Assembly: GCF_000316035.1 (NCBI RefSeq)
Contig: NZ_ANHX01000011.1
Span: 1 to 64,000, forward strand
Length of the DNA: 64,000 nucleotides
Origin: Paenibacillus sp. PAMC 26794
GTDB taxonomy: Bacteria; Bacillota; Bacilli; Paenibacillales; Paenibacillaceae
Reading direction: 5' to 3'
Part shown: positions 27,112 through 36,800 of the stretch, in pieces
Position numbering within the stretch: position 1 is the first letter of the stretch
How the letters are laid out: every line of letters starts with the position of its first letter
Notes under the pieces: model-generated
What the model saw: only the letters and a program-made list of their open reading frames with translations
The model's database searches: none
Told to the model about the DNA's origin: nothing
Translations under genes and position numbers: made by a program

Positions 27112-27678
27112 ATGTCTACCGGTCTAAGTCAAGATATAAGCAGCGGCAAGAGACGTGCAGGAACTTGCGAATTCAGTCCGTTGCCAGTACCCCAGTCGGT
27201 TATACGAGAGTTGCTTGATGAAGCAGATCCTTCATTATATGTAATGAGTTCAGAACCTTGGAGGTTTATGTTGTTTGCAGGCGAAGGACGACAGCTGTAT
27301 CTGGAAGCGGTCAGACAGAGCTATCCCCCCCATCTGGCTGATCGCTACGGCGATTGGGCTACATATCAATACACGGAAGCAATCCCTACCCATCTGGTTG
27401 TCGTGGCGCCTAGAAATGCCCGTGAGGATGATCTTCTGCCGGCCAAAGCCTGGAGCAAACGTTTTAGTATTCTGGCTGCGGAACAGGGTTTGAATGCGGT
27501 CTGGAAGATCAATGATTATCAACAACATCCTGTGTTTATGAATTTGATGGGTTTGACTAGTGAAGAGAAGGTACTGGGGGTATTCCATATCGGTTACGGA
27601 GACCAGCCTGCATTGCGGGATATGGATGCAAGCAGACCAGCCTCTGAACTGATGACGGTCTATGATCATCTGGTCTAA
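27112..27678 (+). CDS. Nitroreductase-family flavoprotein
   Basis: 188 residues. The N-terminal pattern PLPVPQSVIRELLDEA, then SEPWRFMLFAGEGRQLY, corresponds to the FMN-binding start of nitroreductases. The central AEQGLNAVWKIND and C-terminal EEKVLGVFHIGYGDQP also fit. The usual RRSIR start is altered to KRRAGT, which may affect flavin phosphate binding. GAGGAGGGG precedes the start. It is the third gene behind the Fur box, suggesting an NAD(P)H-dependent flavin reductase role during iron starvation (inference). Confidence 0.82.
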   Translation: MSTGLSQDISSGKRRAGTCEFSPLPVPQSVIRELLDEADPSLYVMSSEPWRFMLFAGEGRQLYLEAVRQSYPPHLADRYGDWATYQYTEAIPTHLVVVAPRNAREDDLLPAKAWSKRFSILAAEQGLNAVWKINDYQQHPVFMNLMGLTSEEKVLGVFHIGYGDQPALRDMDASRPASELMTVYDHLV

Positions 27679-27699
27679 AAAAATGATTCGTTAATTCTC

Positions 27700-29157
27700 T
27701 TATTTGCTGGTGTTGGATAGAAAATCACGAACGAGCTGACGATTCGTCTGATCTTTGTTGTAGACGGAGAACAACCGATTGGATACCGTAAGGACATTGC
27801 CAAAAAAGAATCGTTCGAATTGGGTCTGTCTGCCCCCGAATGATCCAGCCCCAAGCTCCCAGATCAGGCGGAACAGAGCGTTGCGTTCGTGAGAAGCCAT
27901 GTCGTTCCCTTTCAAATATATATTCAGTGAAGGAGCGATATCAGATTGAAACTCTTCTTCCTGAGGGATCATAATCACCCCGCTCGAACCCAAGAGTTGC
28001 AGAATTTCAATCATCTCAGGATAAAGTTTCGGAAAGAGGAGATTGGCTGCCATCAATGGTTTGGGTGCTGGTAATACAAATCCTCGTCCATCTGGTATGG
28101 CACCTGCCTCCGCGGCCAAGGCCAATGCTTTTAACGATTCAAGACCTGCGAACACACGTGCAGATTTCTCTATAACATGTGCTTCCGTATTCAGATTCAG
28201 CGTATCCGTGAGAAGCTGGAGTGTACCGAGAACAAATTCCGTTTTGGCAATATAACGACACAATACCTGATGACCTGCGTGAATATGAAAGTTGCTACCA
28301 CTGAAGAGACGCGAGGACATTTCCTCACTTCCTGCAAAAAATATTCGTTCATGCGGAACGAGTACCCGGTCAAAGATGACGATATTATCCATTTCTTCAT
28401 ATCTGGAACTCAGGGGATAATTAGTGTGAGATTCGGCTGCGTAGGTATCCCTGCATACCAGACTGATTCCCGGAAGATCATTGGGGACAGCAAAAGAGAA
28501 TGCAAATGGATTTTCGTCATCAAATGGGGCGGGAGAAGGTGACGGATAGACAAAAATCTCATCCGAAGTGGCAGCTTGTGTAGCCATCATGAATGCTCCG
28601 CTAATAATGAGGCCTTCCTCGGTGCGATCTACGACCTTTGCGGCAATAGCATCCTCAGTAGCATCCAATTGCCCTGAGATTTTGCTGGCATAGGGCTGAA
28701 TGAAGGCATGGGATAGCGTGATATCATGATCACGGCAGTACGCATAATAATTCTTGAGATTTTCTGCATACTGGGGAGATAATTCGTTCAGGAGATCGGC
28801 ACCTGTGTAAAAGGACATTAAGGCTGTATTCATGTAATCGGGTGAGCGACCAAGAAAGCCATGATGCACATCTGCCCAGATATTAATCCCTTCCCGTCGT
28901 TTACGGAGGTCGTCGGCACTGGTTGGAGGCAGGAAGGATATACCGACAGGTTTGCCGTCTGCCGGGGAGGCATACGTCATCGTTTCTGCAAATTTAGGAT
29001 CAGATTGCAGATCATACATGTACTTCTGAGTCTCCATTAAACCAGCAAATGCTACATGTTCAGAGCGTTTTCCAGTAATAAGGTTACCTTTGTACCAGCA
29101 AGGGACGGACTGTGCATCAATTCGTTCGCGATACTGTGTGCCACTTTTAACAGGCAT
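27700..29157 (-). CDS. HpaB-family flavin-dependent monooxygenase (4-hydroxyphenylacetate 3-hydroxylase large component)
   Basis: 485 residues, full length for the family, which has an acyl-CoA-dehydrogenase-like fold. N-terminal YRERIDAQ; central AFIQPYASKISGQLDATEDAIAAKVVDRTEEGLIISGAFMMATQA with the conserved Arg/Asp/Gly pattern; then NYPLSSRYEEMDNIVIFDRVLVPHERIFF. It hydroxylates a phenolic ring using reduced FAD from a separate reductase. No reductase (HpaC) is adjacent. AGAGGTG precedes ATG 29157. A perfect Fur box lies 119 bp upstream, which points to an iron-starvation role such as processing of a phenolic or catecholic chelator (inference). It converges with the nitroreductase gene. 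Confidence 0.88.
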   Translation of the reverse strand: MPVKSGTQYRERIDAQSVPCWYKGNLITGKRSEHVAFAGLMETQKYMYDLQSDPKFAETMTYASPADGKPVGISFLPPTSADDLRKRREGINIWADVHHGFLGRSPDYMNTALMSFYTGADLLNELSPQYAENLKNYYAYCRDHDITLSHAFIQPYASKISGQLDATEDAIAAKVVDRTEEGLIISGAFMMATQAATSDEIFVYPSPSPAPFDDENPFAFSFAVPNDLPGISLVCRDTYAAESHTNYPLSSRYEEMDNIVIFDRVLVPHERIFFAGSEEMSSRLFSGSNFHIHAGHQVLCRYIAKTEFVLGTLQLLTDTLNLNTEAHVIEKSARVFAGLESLKALALAAEAGAIPDGRGFVLPAPKPLMAANLLFPKLYPEMIEILQLLGSSGVIMIPQEEEFQSDIAPSLNIYLKGNDMASHERNALFRLIWELGAGSFGGRQTQFERFFFGNVLTVSNRLFSVYNKDQTNRQLVRDFLSNTSK

Positions 29158-29275
29158 TGTTATTCACCTCTTGGTTCTAATCGTTCATGGGCATACTGAC
29201 TTCTTACCTAGTATACGTAGGTCATCTGTCCAATGTGCATTTAAGAGGTGAGAAGGATTTTTACAGAATAGGGCT

Positions 29276-29290
29276 TGATAATAATTATCA
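29276..29290. promoter_or_regulatory. Perfect Fur box between the HpaB-type gene and the DUF1540 gene
   Basis: TGATAATAATTATCA fits the 7-1-7 consensus exactly. On the minus strand TTGTAA-16-TATCAA around it could drive the HpaB-type gene. On the plus strand TTGATA (29275-29280), 17 bp, TACAAT (29298-29303) is an even better promoter, but no protein gene follows it. Confidence 0.88.
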
Positions 29291-29308
29291 TTCTTGTTAC
29301 AATAGACA

Positions 29309-29341
29309 AAGAAAAAAGGAACCGGTAAGGGCTCCTTTAAG
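29309..29341 (-). terminator. Terminator of the DUF1540 gene
   Basis: On the minus strand AAAGGA and CC pair with GG and TCCTTT, followed by a T-rich tract. This separates the DUF1540 gene from the Fur box promoter. Confidence 0.65.
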
Positions 29342-29359
29342 TGCATCACATGAAATTAC

Positions 29360-29512
29360 TTATTTTACTTCAAAAGTCTTACAGTCTGTTTCAGCAGACT
29401 GACTTGCTTCTTTGGAACTGTGACTCACGATGTAGATCGAAGAAGCGTTACATTTGTTCTCTTGAGCCCAGTGACGACAGGAATTAACTTCACACAATAC
29501 GTCTTTTGCCAT
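29360..29512 (-). CDS. Small Cys-rich DUF1540 protein
   Basis: 50 residues from the internal Met (MAKDVLCEVNSC); the longer open frame to 29587 lacks a ribosome site, whereas GTGAGG lies about 10 bp before 29512. Four cysteines (C7, C12, C20 and C44) with the pattern CEVNSCRHW..ENKC and a C-terminal ETDCKTFE are the DUF1540 signature. These small proteins are common in spore formers and probably bind metal; no function is established. 29513-29801 upstream shows no gene, only an AT-rich region with a weak hairpin near 29610-29637. Confidence 0.85.
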   Translation of the reverse strand: MAKDVLCEVNSCRHWAQENKCNASSIYIVSHSSKEASQSAETDCKTFEVK

Positions 29513-29801
29513 GATTGTTAACCTCACTTTAATTGGATTACAGTCGTTGGTATAAAGAATCCGGATATAACAAGTTGCCGCTTGCAAATCTGGAAAATTT
29601 TGTTGCTCTCACGAAATTCAGAGGGCTTTTTTGCGTTATACACAACGATGCACTCTTAGAATAGCAAATTTTATTGAAGCTTGCAACCAAATGCCCCCAT
29701 CTGTGGCAAAATAGTGGACGTGCTGTGGTTATATTTGCAAAAAGGCAGTAATATGTTATTCTTTAATAGTAATAATTACGATTAATTGACTGGAACTATA
29801 A

Positions 29802-30446
29802 ATGAAGGAGCATGATGTATCAATCCCCAACAAAATGGTCATGTTTGGACCTCCCGGTACGGGAAAAACATTAACGGCATCACATCTGGCGGAGCGCCTT
29901 GATCTGCCATTGGTTCTCGTGAGATTAGATGCGATCATTCATAGCCATCTTGGGGAGACGGGGAGTAACGTACGTAAGTTATTCGAATATGCACGAATGA
30001 ATCCCTGTGTGTTATTTCTGGATGAATTTGATGCCATAGGCCGGACACGTGAGAGCAATGATGAAGTGAAAGAGATGGCTCGTGTCGTCAATACGTTATT
30101 GCAGTGTTTGGACGAATTCGATGGGGACAGCATTCTGGTGGCTGCGACGAATCTGGAAACCCAACTGGATCCTGCCATCTGGCGGCGTTTTGATACGAAG
30201 ATGACCTACGGTATGCCTGATGATGCAAGTCGCAGATTGTATATCAGCAAGTTGGTGGGATCATTTGAACAGGAGACCCGGCTGGAAGATTACATATGTG
30301 AACGCTTGACCGGGTGCAGTTATGCGGATATAGAGCAGATCGTTTTGAAAGCAAAGCGGAAAGCAATCATTGCCAGTAGTGTACTTCATAAGCAACTGAT
30401 CTCGGATGCTTACGATGAATACAGACCACGTGTATTAGAGTGTTGA
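29802..30446 (+). CDS. AAA ATPase, apparently N-terminally short
   Basis: 214 residues. Walker A GPPGTGKT comes only about 16 residues after the start, Walker B is VLFLDEFDAIG, sensor 1 is ATN, an Arg finger lies in WRRFD, and a C-terminal lid follows. Full-length relatives usually have a regulatory N-terminal domain of about 100 residues before the P-loop; here a stop codon abuts the ATG and no ribosome site is seen. The gene may be a 5' truncated remnant or may use an unusual start. The ATPase core itself is intact. Its partner is unknown. Confidence 0.75.
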   Translation: MKEHDVSIPNKMVMFGPPGTGKTLTASHLAERLDLPLVLVRLDAIIHSHLGETGSNVRKLFEYARMNPCVLFLDEFDAIGRTRESNDEVKEMARVVNTLLQCLDEFDGDSILVAATNLETQLDPAIWRRFDTKMTYGMPDDASRRLYISKLVGSFEQETRLEDYICERLTGCSYADIEQIVLKAKRKAIIASSVLHKQLISDAYDEYRPRVLEC

Positions 30447-30485
30447 TTGCTTCCATTCTGGATAGAGCAACAAGGAACAACGTTG

Positions 30486-30523
30486 AACTAGCCCAGTCTC
30501 CTGAATGGAGTTCTGGGCTAGTT
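30486..30523. terminator. Strong stem-loop between convergent genes
   Basis: AACTAGCCCAG pairs perfectly with CTGGGCTAGTT around an inner CTCC/GGAG stem. It has no clear T run on either strand, so its strength as an intrinsic terminator is uncertain. Confidence 0.5.
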
Positions 30524-30542
30524 GGCATGTTAGCGTGGTGCG

Positions 30543-32009
30543 TTACACCTTAACGGCTGCTCCGTATGCTTTTTCTGTATTCATAGCTTCTTGTGTTGCA
30601 GTCCAGCGTGGCAGGCTTAATCTGAACATGCTGCCTTCCGGGCTGCTGGAGACAAGTGTCAGTTCACCGCCCTGTTCCTGAGCGAGTAGGCGGCTATATG
30701 TTAATCCTAGACCCAGACCGCGGTTACGACGTTTTTTGAGTTCTCCACGATAGAACCGTTCGAAGATTTTGGGTTGTTCCTCGGCTGCGATGCCTGTGCC
30801 GTGGTCCTTAACATCAACGTACAGCATCTGCTCTTCTGCACGTAGATAAATATCGAAGACAGCCTTCTGTTCAGGAGCTGTGGCATGAAGTGCGTTATTG
30901 AGCAAATTGACAATGATCTGCTGAATGCGGAGAGCATCCCCCATGGTAAAGAAGTTAATTGGAGGGGCGTGCAGCTGAACCTCTGGCATTTTGTCCTCGT
31001 ATGCAATCTTCCACTGATAGATGATCTCACCGACCAACAGCTTCAGATCCGTCCGTTCCTTGCGAACGGCAACACTTCCTGCAGCCATGGCATTATAGTC
31101 AAGCAAATCTGCGACCATTCGCTCCATGCGTTCAGATTCCTTCAAAGCGATATCCAAAAATTCTTTTCCTTCCTGTGGACTCACGACATCGTCACGTACT
31201 GCCATAACGAGCCCCTTGATGGAAGTTACCGGTGTCTTGAGTTCATGACTTACCCCTGCCAGCGAAAGTGTACGCCATTCTTCAAGTTGTTGGAGACGAG
31301 TGGCCATATCGCGAAATGAATTTACAAGTTCATTAATCTCACGTTCTCGTGTATTCAAGTCAAGACTCACATCATAATTGCCACCTCGAATCTGTTCAGC
31401 GGCATAGGCGACCTGACGAATCGGTCTGGATAACTTATTGGACAGGAGATAGATTGTAAACCATCCACAGAGGATTAGTCCTCCGAGGATTAGAGCCACG
31501 AGCCATATGGTCTCTGGACCAAATGTAATGGATTGTTTGGACTGCATGACCCACACTTTACCCAAGGTTTGATCGCCCTCGGATATGTTGACCGTTACAC
31601 CTGCATATTTGTTGTTTCGAGGTTCAAGATAGTCGTCTGACAGTCGATAATGCACATCTTTTTGCTCCATTTTAGGCTGGGAAAAGATCAATTGATTGTT
31701 GCTGTCCAAGATCATGACACAAAAATAATTATCTGTGTTGAATAGTTTCTCTCGCTTGGTTACCAGTCTGTCAAGATCGGGTGGAACCCGAAGCATATTA
31801 TTTTCACTGGTCACTCGATCGGCAATCTCCAGACCAAGCAGTTCTGCGGTTTTGAGGCTTTTCTCAATGGAAGTTGTTCGAATCCAGTAGAGTGCCCCTG
31901 CCACAATAATCGTGAAACCAATGCACAAAATGAGAAAATATCGCAGTGTCCAGTGTGACAGAATGGATATGGTTCGTTTGGGTTTCTTCTGTTTCAGTTG
32001 GCGATCCAA
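30543..32009 (-). CDS. Membrane sensor histidine kinase
   Basis: About 488 residues if it starts at TTG 32009, inside the end of the response-regulator gene behind AGGAATGGGG; the frame is open to TTG 32063. Two membrane helices flank an extracellular sensor of about 130 residues. Then come a HAMP domain, HisKA with phospho-acceptor SHELKTP, and an HATPase with N-box NNALHA, G1 DHGTGIA and G2 GLGLGLTYS. It is the partner of the OmpR-type regulator upstream. The divergent YceI gene is a possible target. Confidence 0.9.
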   Translation of the reverse strand: MDRQLKQKKPKRTISILSHWTLRYFLILCIGFTIIVAGALYWIRTTSIEKSLKTAELLGLEIADRVTSENNMLRVPPDLDRLVTKREKLFNTDNYFCVMILDSNNQLIFSQPKMEQKDVHYRLSDDYLEPRNNKYAGVTVNISEGDQTLGKVWVMQSKQSITFGPETIWLVALILGGLILCGWFTIYLLSNKLSRPIRQVAYAAEQIRGGNYDVSLDLNTREREINELVNSFRDMATRLQQLEEWRTLSLAGVSHELKTPVTSIKGLVMAVRDDVVSPQEGKEFLDIALKESERMERMVADLLDYNAMAAGSVAVRKERTDLKLLVGEIIYQWKIAYEDKMPEVQLHAPPINFFTMGDALRIQQIIVNLLNNALHATAPEQKAVFDIYLRAEEQMLYVDVKDHGTGIAAEEQPKIFERFYRGELKKRRNRGLGLGLTYSRLLAQEQGGELTLVSSSPEGSMFRLSLPRWTATQEAMNTEKAYGAAVKV

Positions 32010-32680
32010 AATTGATACCCCATTCCTCGCAACGTCCGAATTTCTCCCGTTTCTGGCGACCAATGGGAGAGGGCTTGACGTAGTCGTTTAATCGATAGAT
32101 CCACAGCACGGTCACTGCCATCATAGTCCATCCCCCATACCTGTTCAATAAGATGATCTCTGGTAAATGTACGATTCGGATAATCGGACAGGAAGAACAG
32201 TAACGACAGGTCACGAGGTGTAAGTGCAACCTCTGCACCGTTCAGCAGCACCTGCTTGGCAGCAAGATCAATGACGAGATTTCCAAAGGAACGCTTCTCT
32301 TCGCCACCAGAGGTCCAATGTGGATTACGGCGCAATACCGCATTAACTCTGGCGACCACTTCTTCCGGTACAAAAGGTTTGCTCATATAATCGTCAGCAC
32401 CGGCATTTAGTCCGTTGAGACGGTCTGAAATGTCATCCAGTGCGGTTAGCATGATCACGGGACAAGCACTTTTTTCACGAATAATCCGCAGCAGATCCCA
32501 TCCGTCCATTCCTGGTAGCATCACATCAAGTAATACAAGGGAAGGTGTTACGGAATCGAAAAGGGTAAGTGCAGTCGGTCCATCTGCTGCATGATGAACT
32601 TCAAATTCTGCTTTTCTCAGATAAGCAGCCAATACTCGTGCAATAGCTTGCTCATCCTCGACGATAAGTATGGATTTCAA
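31994..32680 (-). CDS. OmpR-family response regulator
   Basis: 228 residues from TTG 32680, the only start with a good ribosome site (AAAGGAG about 10 bp upstream). Receiver domain with VEDEQ, phospho-acceptor LLDVMLPGMDGW, a TAL segment and KPF, followed by an OmpR winged helix with LTPRDLSLLFFLSDYPNRTFTRDHLIEQVWG and RAVDLSIKRLRQAL. The kinase gene overlaps its end. The 192 bp to the divergent YceI gene may hold sites for it, but none could be assigned with confidence. Confidence 0.92.
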   Translation of the reverse strand: MKSILIVEDEQAIARVLAAYLRKAEFEVHHAADGPTALTLFDSVTPSLVLLDVMLPGMDGWDLLRIIREKSACPVIMLTALDDISDRLNGLNAGADDYMSKPFVPEEVVARVNAVLRRNPHWTSGGEEKRSFGNLVIDLAAKQVLLNGAEVALTPRDLSLLFFLSDYPNRTFTRDHLIEQVWGMDYDGSDRAVDLSIKRLRQALSHWSPETGEIRTLRGMGYQFWIAN

Positions 32681-32872
32681 GAAAAGCGTTCTCCTTTCGC
32701 TTTGTAAACTTGTACTGATTTTACATGAGCTAGAGCGTAAAGCCAATCCTGTATTACGGATTTCAAAAAAATATGGGACTTGTCTTATCTTGACTTCTTC
32801 CTGACACATTCAATTGATATGATTCACTCCAATAAGCAACCTAAACAATCATGTACTGGAGGAAACATAGAG

Positions 32873-33589
32873 ATGAACAAGAAAGCAAAAGCATGGCTTA
32901 TTACAGGTGTAGCGGCGGTTGCCGTAATCGGTGGCGGTGGTTACTATCTCGCAAATAGCTACTTGGGGAACAACGTGGAGATTGAGCAGGTGCTTCCTGC
33001 GAGCACAGCGACTTCCACAACAGCTGTAGATAGCACAGGAACGGTTGTGGCCAATGAAACTGCAGGAGCAGAGCAATTGAACGGAGACTGGAGCATCAGC
33101 GAAGGTTCCAAAGTATATTTCTCCGTAACCACATCACAGGAGACCGTTAACTTTGTGAACGAGCAGGTAACAGGCAATTGGACAATTAATGTAGACGATG
33201 CTGCTCAGATGAAGGCAGAAGGACAGATCAAGATGGACGGAATTGATTCCGGGAATGGACAACGTGATGGTCACGTGAAGCAAGCCGATTTCTTCGACGT
33301 CGCTACATATCCACAAGCTACATTTACAGCGACTTCATTTGAAGGGGTGCCTGCGGAATGGCCTGTCGGTCAAACGGTTGATGTCAAAATGAATGGTACC
33401 ATTACGGTTAAAGGTATTGAAAAAGAAGTAACTTTTGATGCAAAAGCTGCTTATGAGAATAATGCAGTATTGTTGTCGGCAACATCCATGGTAACGTTCG
33501 AAGATTTCGGAATGGAAAATCCACACTCCGTTGTGCTCTCGACTGAAAATGATATCCAGGTACAACTTGAATTGAAACTTACTAAATAA
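32873..33589 (+). CDS. Membrane-anchored YceI-family protein
   Basis: 238 residues from ATG 32873 with TGGAGG 10 bp upstream. An N-terminal membrane helix (AWLITGVAAVAVIGGGGYYL) and a Ser/Thr/Ala-rich linker lead to a YceI beta-barrel of about 170 residues: GSKVYFSVTTSQETVNF, then GQRDGHVKQADFFDVATYPQATFTATSF in outline, then VTFDAKA. YceI domains bind polyisoprenoid or other amphiphilic lipids. Divergent transcription from a two-component system suggests control by it and an envelope-stress role. Confidence 0.9.
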   Translation: MNKKAKAWLITGVAAVAVIGGGGYYLANSYLGNNVEIEQVLPASTATSTTAVDSTGTVVANETAGAEQLNGDWSISEGSKVYFSVTTSQETVNFVNEQVTGNWTINVDDAAQMKAEGQIKMDGIDSGNGQRDGHVKQADFFDVATYPQATFTATSFEGVPAEWPVGQTVDVKMNGTITVKGIEKEVTFDAKAAYENNAVLLSATSMVTFEDFGMENPHSVVLSTENDIQVQLELKLTK

Positions 33590-33612
33590 GTGTAACAATG
33601 ATCATATACCTG

Positions 33613-33658
33613 AAAATCTGTTCTGTTCTGCCTTACGGTAGACGGACAGATTTTTTTG
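33613..33658 (+). terminator. Terminator after the YceI gene
   Basis: AAATCTGT pairs with ACAGATTT, with an inner CTGCC/GGTAG stem, then a T run. 33659-33846 is an AT-rich leader without a gene. Confidence 0.85.
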
Positions 33659-33846
33659 TTTTTCTTGCAAAATAGTGTGATTAATATAGCTCAAATGTAA
33701 CTGTCACAGGATCATATTGTTAAAATAACTGCTGTTTCCTTTGGAAAATGCCGTGTTACCCATCACTATTAAGCGCTTACAATGAGGAGGAATCATAACA
33801 TTCATTGATCCATGCACAATCAAACACAAAAAGGGGGAGATCAAGA

Positions 33847-36800
33847 GTGAACAAAAGGTACATAAGCGGGTGTCTGGTATTACTGATGCTATTCTGTGAT
33901 CTGGGGTTGATGGTTCGTCCAGCGGCTGCAGAAGATGCAAAAGTGAACGTGGCACTTAACAAGGTGGTTACGGTAAGCACAGAATATTTGGAGTGGGGTA
34001 GTAACAAAGACCATTTGGTTGATGGCAAAAGTGATACGCATTGGACTGCTACGGCGGGAGTTACCTCCGAACAACCACAGTGGGTAATGATTGATCTGGG
34101 TGAAGACTACAATCTGTCCGGAGCGGAAATAACGTGGAGAGAAAACACGGTTGTGAAATATATGGTAGAAACGTCTGCTGACCAGCAGGAATGGACCAAA
34201 GTTGTTGATCAAAGTGAAAATGCCGATCCCAAACAGATCGCTGATCTGACGTTTCAGCAGAATGATGTACGATACATCAGATTGAACATATCTTTTTACA
34301 AGGGTGAGGGAGTCTGGCCGGAAATATTGGAGTTCAAAGTGTGGGGAGAAGCAGAAGGAACTGAACCAGCCAATATTAAAGGATATGATGAGATCGAAGT
34401 GAGAACGGTGACCAGAAGTGCGCCAATTCTGCCCAACGAGGTAAAGGCACAGTTTCAGAATGAAAAATCGGGAATGGTACCTGTGACTTGGGATCATATC
34501 GACCCTATGCAATACGCCTCTGCAGGCGAATTTACGGTAACAGGAGTTGTATATGGTGCGCCTCCAGAACCTCAGCTTAAAGCTAAGGTGATCGTTGAGG
34601 GATATCGTGCAGACTATGTTAGAGGTGTTGATATTTCCACGTTGACTGCCATTGAGGACAAAGGCGGCAAATACTTAGATAGTAATGGCACAGAAAGGGA
34701 CTTGCTCGATATACTCAAGGACCGCGGTGTCAATTATGTGCGTCTTCGTCTGTGGAATGATCCACAAAAATCCGGTGGCTATAACGACAAGGACGATGTC
34801 ATTCGTTTGGCCAAGCGAGTGAAGAAAAAAGGTATGAAGATCCTGCTGGATTTCCATTACTCCGATGAGTGGGCGCACCCGGGCCAGCAGCTTCGTCCCA
34901 AAGCTTGGGAAGGTCTTTCCCCTGAAGAGCTGAAGCAGGCCGTATACAACTATACGTATGAAGTTGTGGGAGACATGAAAGCAGAGGGCGCCATGCCTGA
35001 TATGGTGCAGATCGGTAACGAGATCAACAGTGGTGTTCTGAACGGCTTGAGCAGCGACGTGGATTTTAAGCAAAATGTTGCATTGCTGAAAAGCGGAATT
35101 GATGCTGTACGTGCAGTAGAAGGAGAGATCACCGATAACGCGGATAAGGTTCAAATAATGATTCATCTCGCAGAAGGCGGCAAGGCGGATACGTTCAAAT
35201 GGTACTTTAAAGAGTTAAGTGATGGCGGACTGGAATATGACATTATCGGACTGTCGTATTACCCGTTCTGGCATGGGACGTTTGCGGATGTACAGAAAAC
35301 GATGAATGAAGTGTCAGTCGAGTTTGGCAAAGATGTCATTATCGCTGAAACGTCCTATCCGTTTTCCTACAAAAACGGGGACGCTCATGGAAATATCATC
35401 GGATCGGACGAAGCGCTTCATGTTGGGGGAGCAGACTTCCCCGCAACCGTTCAAGGTCAATATGATGCCATCGCCGGCATTATGGACATGATTGCGAACG
35501 TGCCAGGAAATCATGGTGCAGGTTTCTTCTACTGGGAGCCAGCGTGGATTCCGGCGGGTGTAGGCTGGATTGCATCCGAAGGTAATGCATGGGAGAACCA
35601 AGCGATGTTTGACTATGATGAATTTCCGGCCAACGGCGGGCATTCGTATGAAGGCAGAGCGTTATGGTCCCTTGATGTGTACAAACGTGGATTGGGACTT
35701 CTGCCCGCAGACCGCCAGCAACTTGATGCGGCACTTACACGAGCCAAATCATTGGTACAGACTGATTTTACTCGGGAAAGCTGGGTGACTCTGGCTCCGG
35801 CAATCTCGGCAGCGAATGATGTGTACCAACAGGCATACACGCCGGGTGGGGTAACTCAAGCAGATACAGATGCAGCGACAACAGCATTGGAACATGTGAT
35901 GCAGCAGATGCAGGTTATCGCCCCCCAGCTTGACGAGCTCAGAGCTAAAATAGCGGAAGCGCGTACGTATCAGCAGGCTGACTGGTCTGCGGCCACTTGG
36001 GCGGTATTGACCAAAGCGCTGGAAGGCGCTGATCAGGTCTTGAATGATCCAAGAGCAACACAGACGGATGCGAATACAGCGGTTAAACGTTTGCATGATG
36101 CCATTCAAGGTCTATCCAATGTGGACAAAACACAACTGCACCAGTACATTCAACAAATGCAGCAGCAGACTAAATCTTCCTATACACGCCGGAGCTGGTC
36201 TGTATTGGAACAGTCTTTGCAGGCAGCGATCCAGGTCCGAGATAACAATGCTGTTGTCCAGTCTGAGGTGAATTCAGCACTGAGTACGTTGAAACAAGCC
36301 TTTACTAATCTGGTCTCTCTAGAGGCTTTAACAACGGGAAAAACGGCAACGGCTTCAAGCAGTGCAGGGACAGGAGGTAATCAAGCCAACTCTCCTGAAG
36401 GTGCAATTGACAACAATCCGAACACTTCATGGGGAACAGACCAGAATAAGGATAGCTGGTGGCAAGTGGATTTGGGTCAGGTTGCTAACCTCCGCAAAAT
36501 CGAAATGTCGATGTGGAGTGGCGGCATCAAATATACGATCGAAGTGTCCAATGATAACAAAAATTTTGTGAAAGTAGTGGACACCACAAGTGATGTTGTT
36601 GTATCGACCGCACCTAGCCATGTACTTCCAGAAGGCACGGAGGGACGTTATATTCGGGTAACGATTAAAACAGGTCCCACATGGGTAGGATTCATGGAAT
36701 TTGAAGCATACGGTACGTTCCCGGCGGACAAATCGGCACTGCAAGCTACTGTAGATACCGCTGAGAAATTAAAACAAGCCGAATACACGACATCAAGCTG

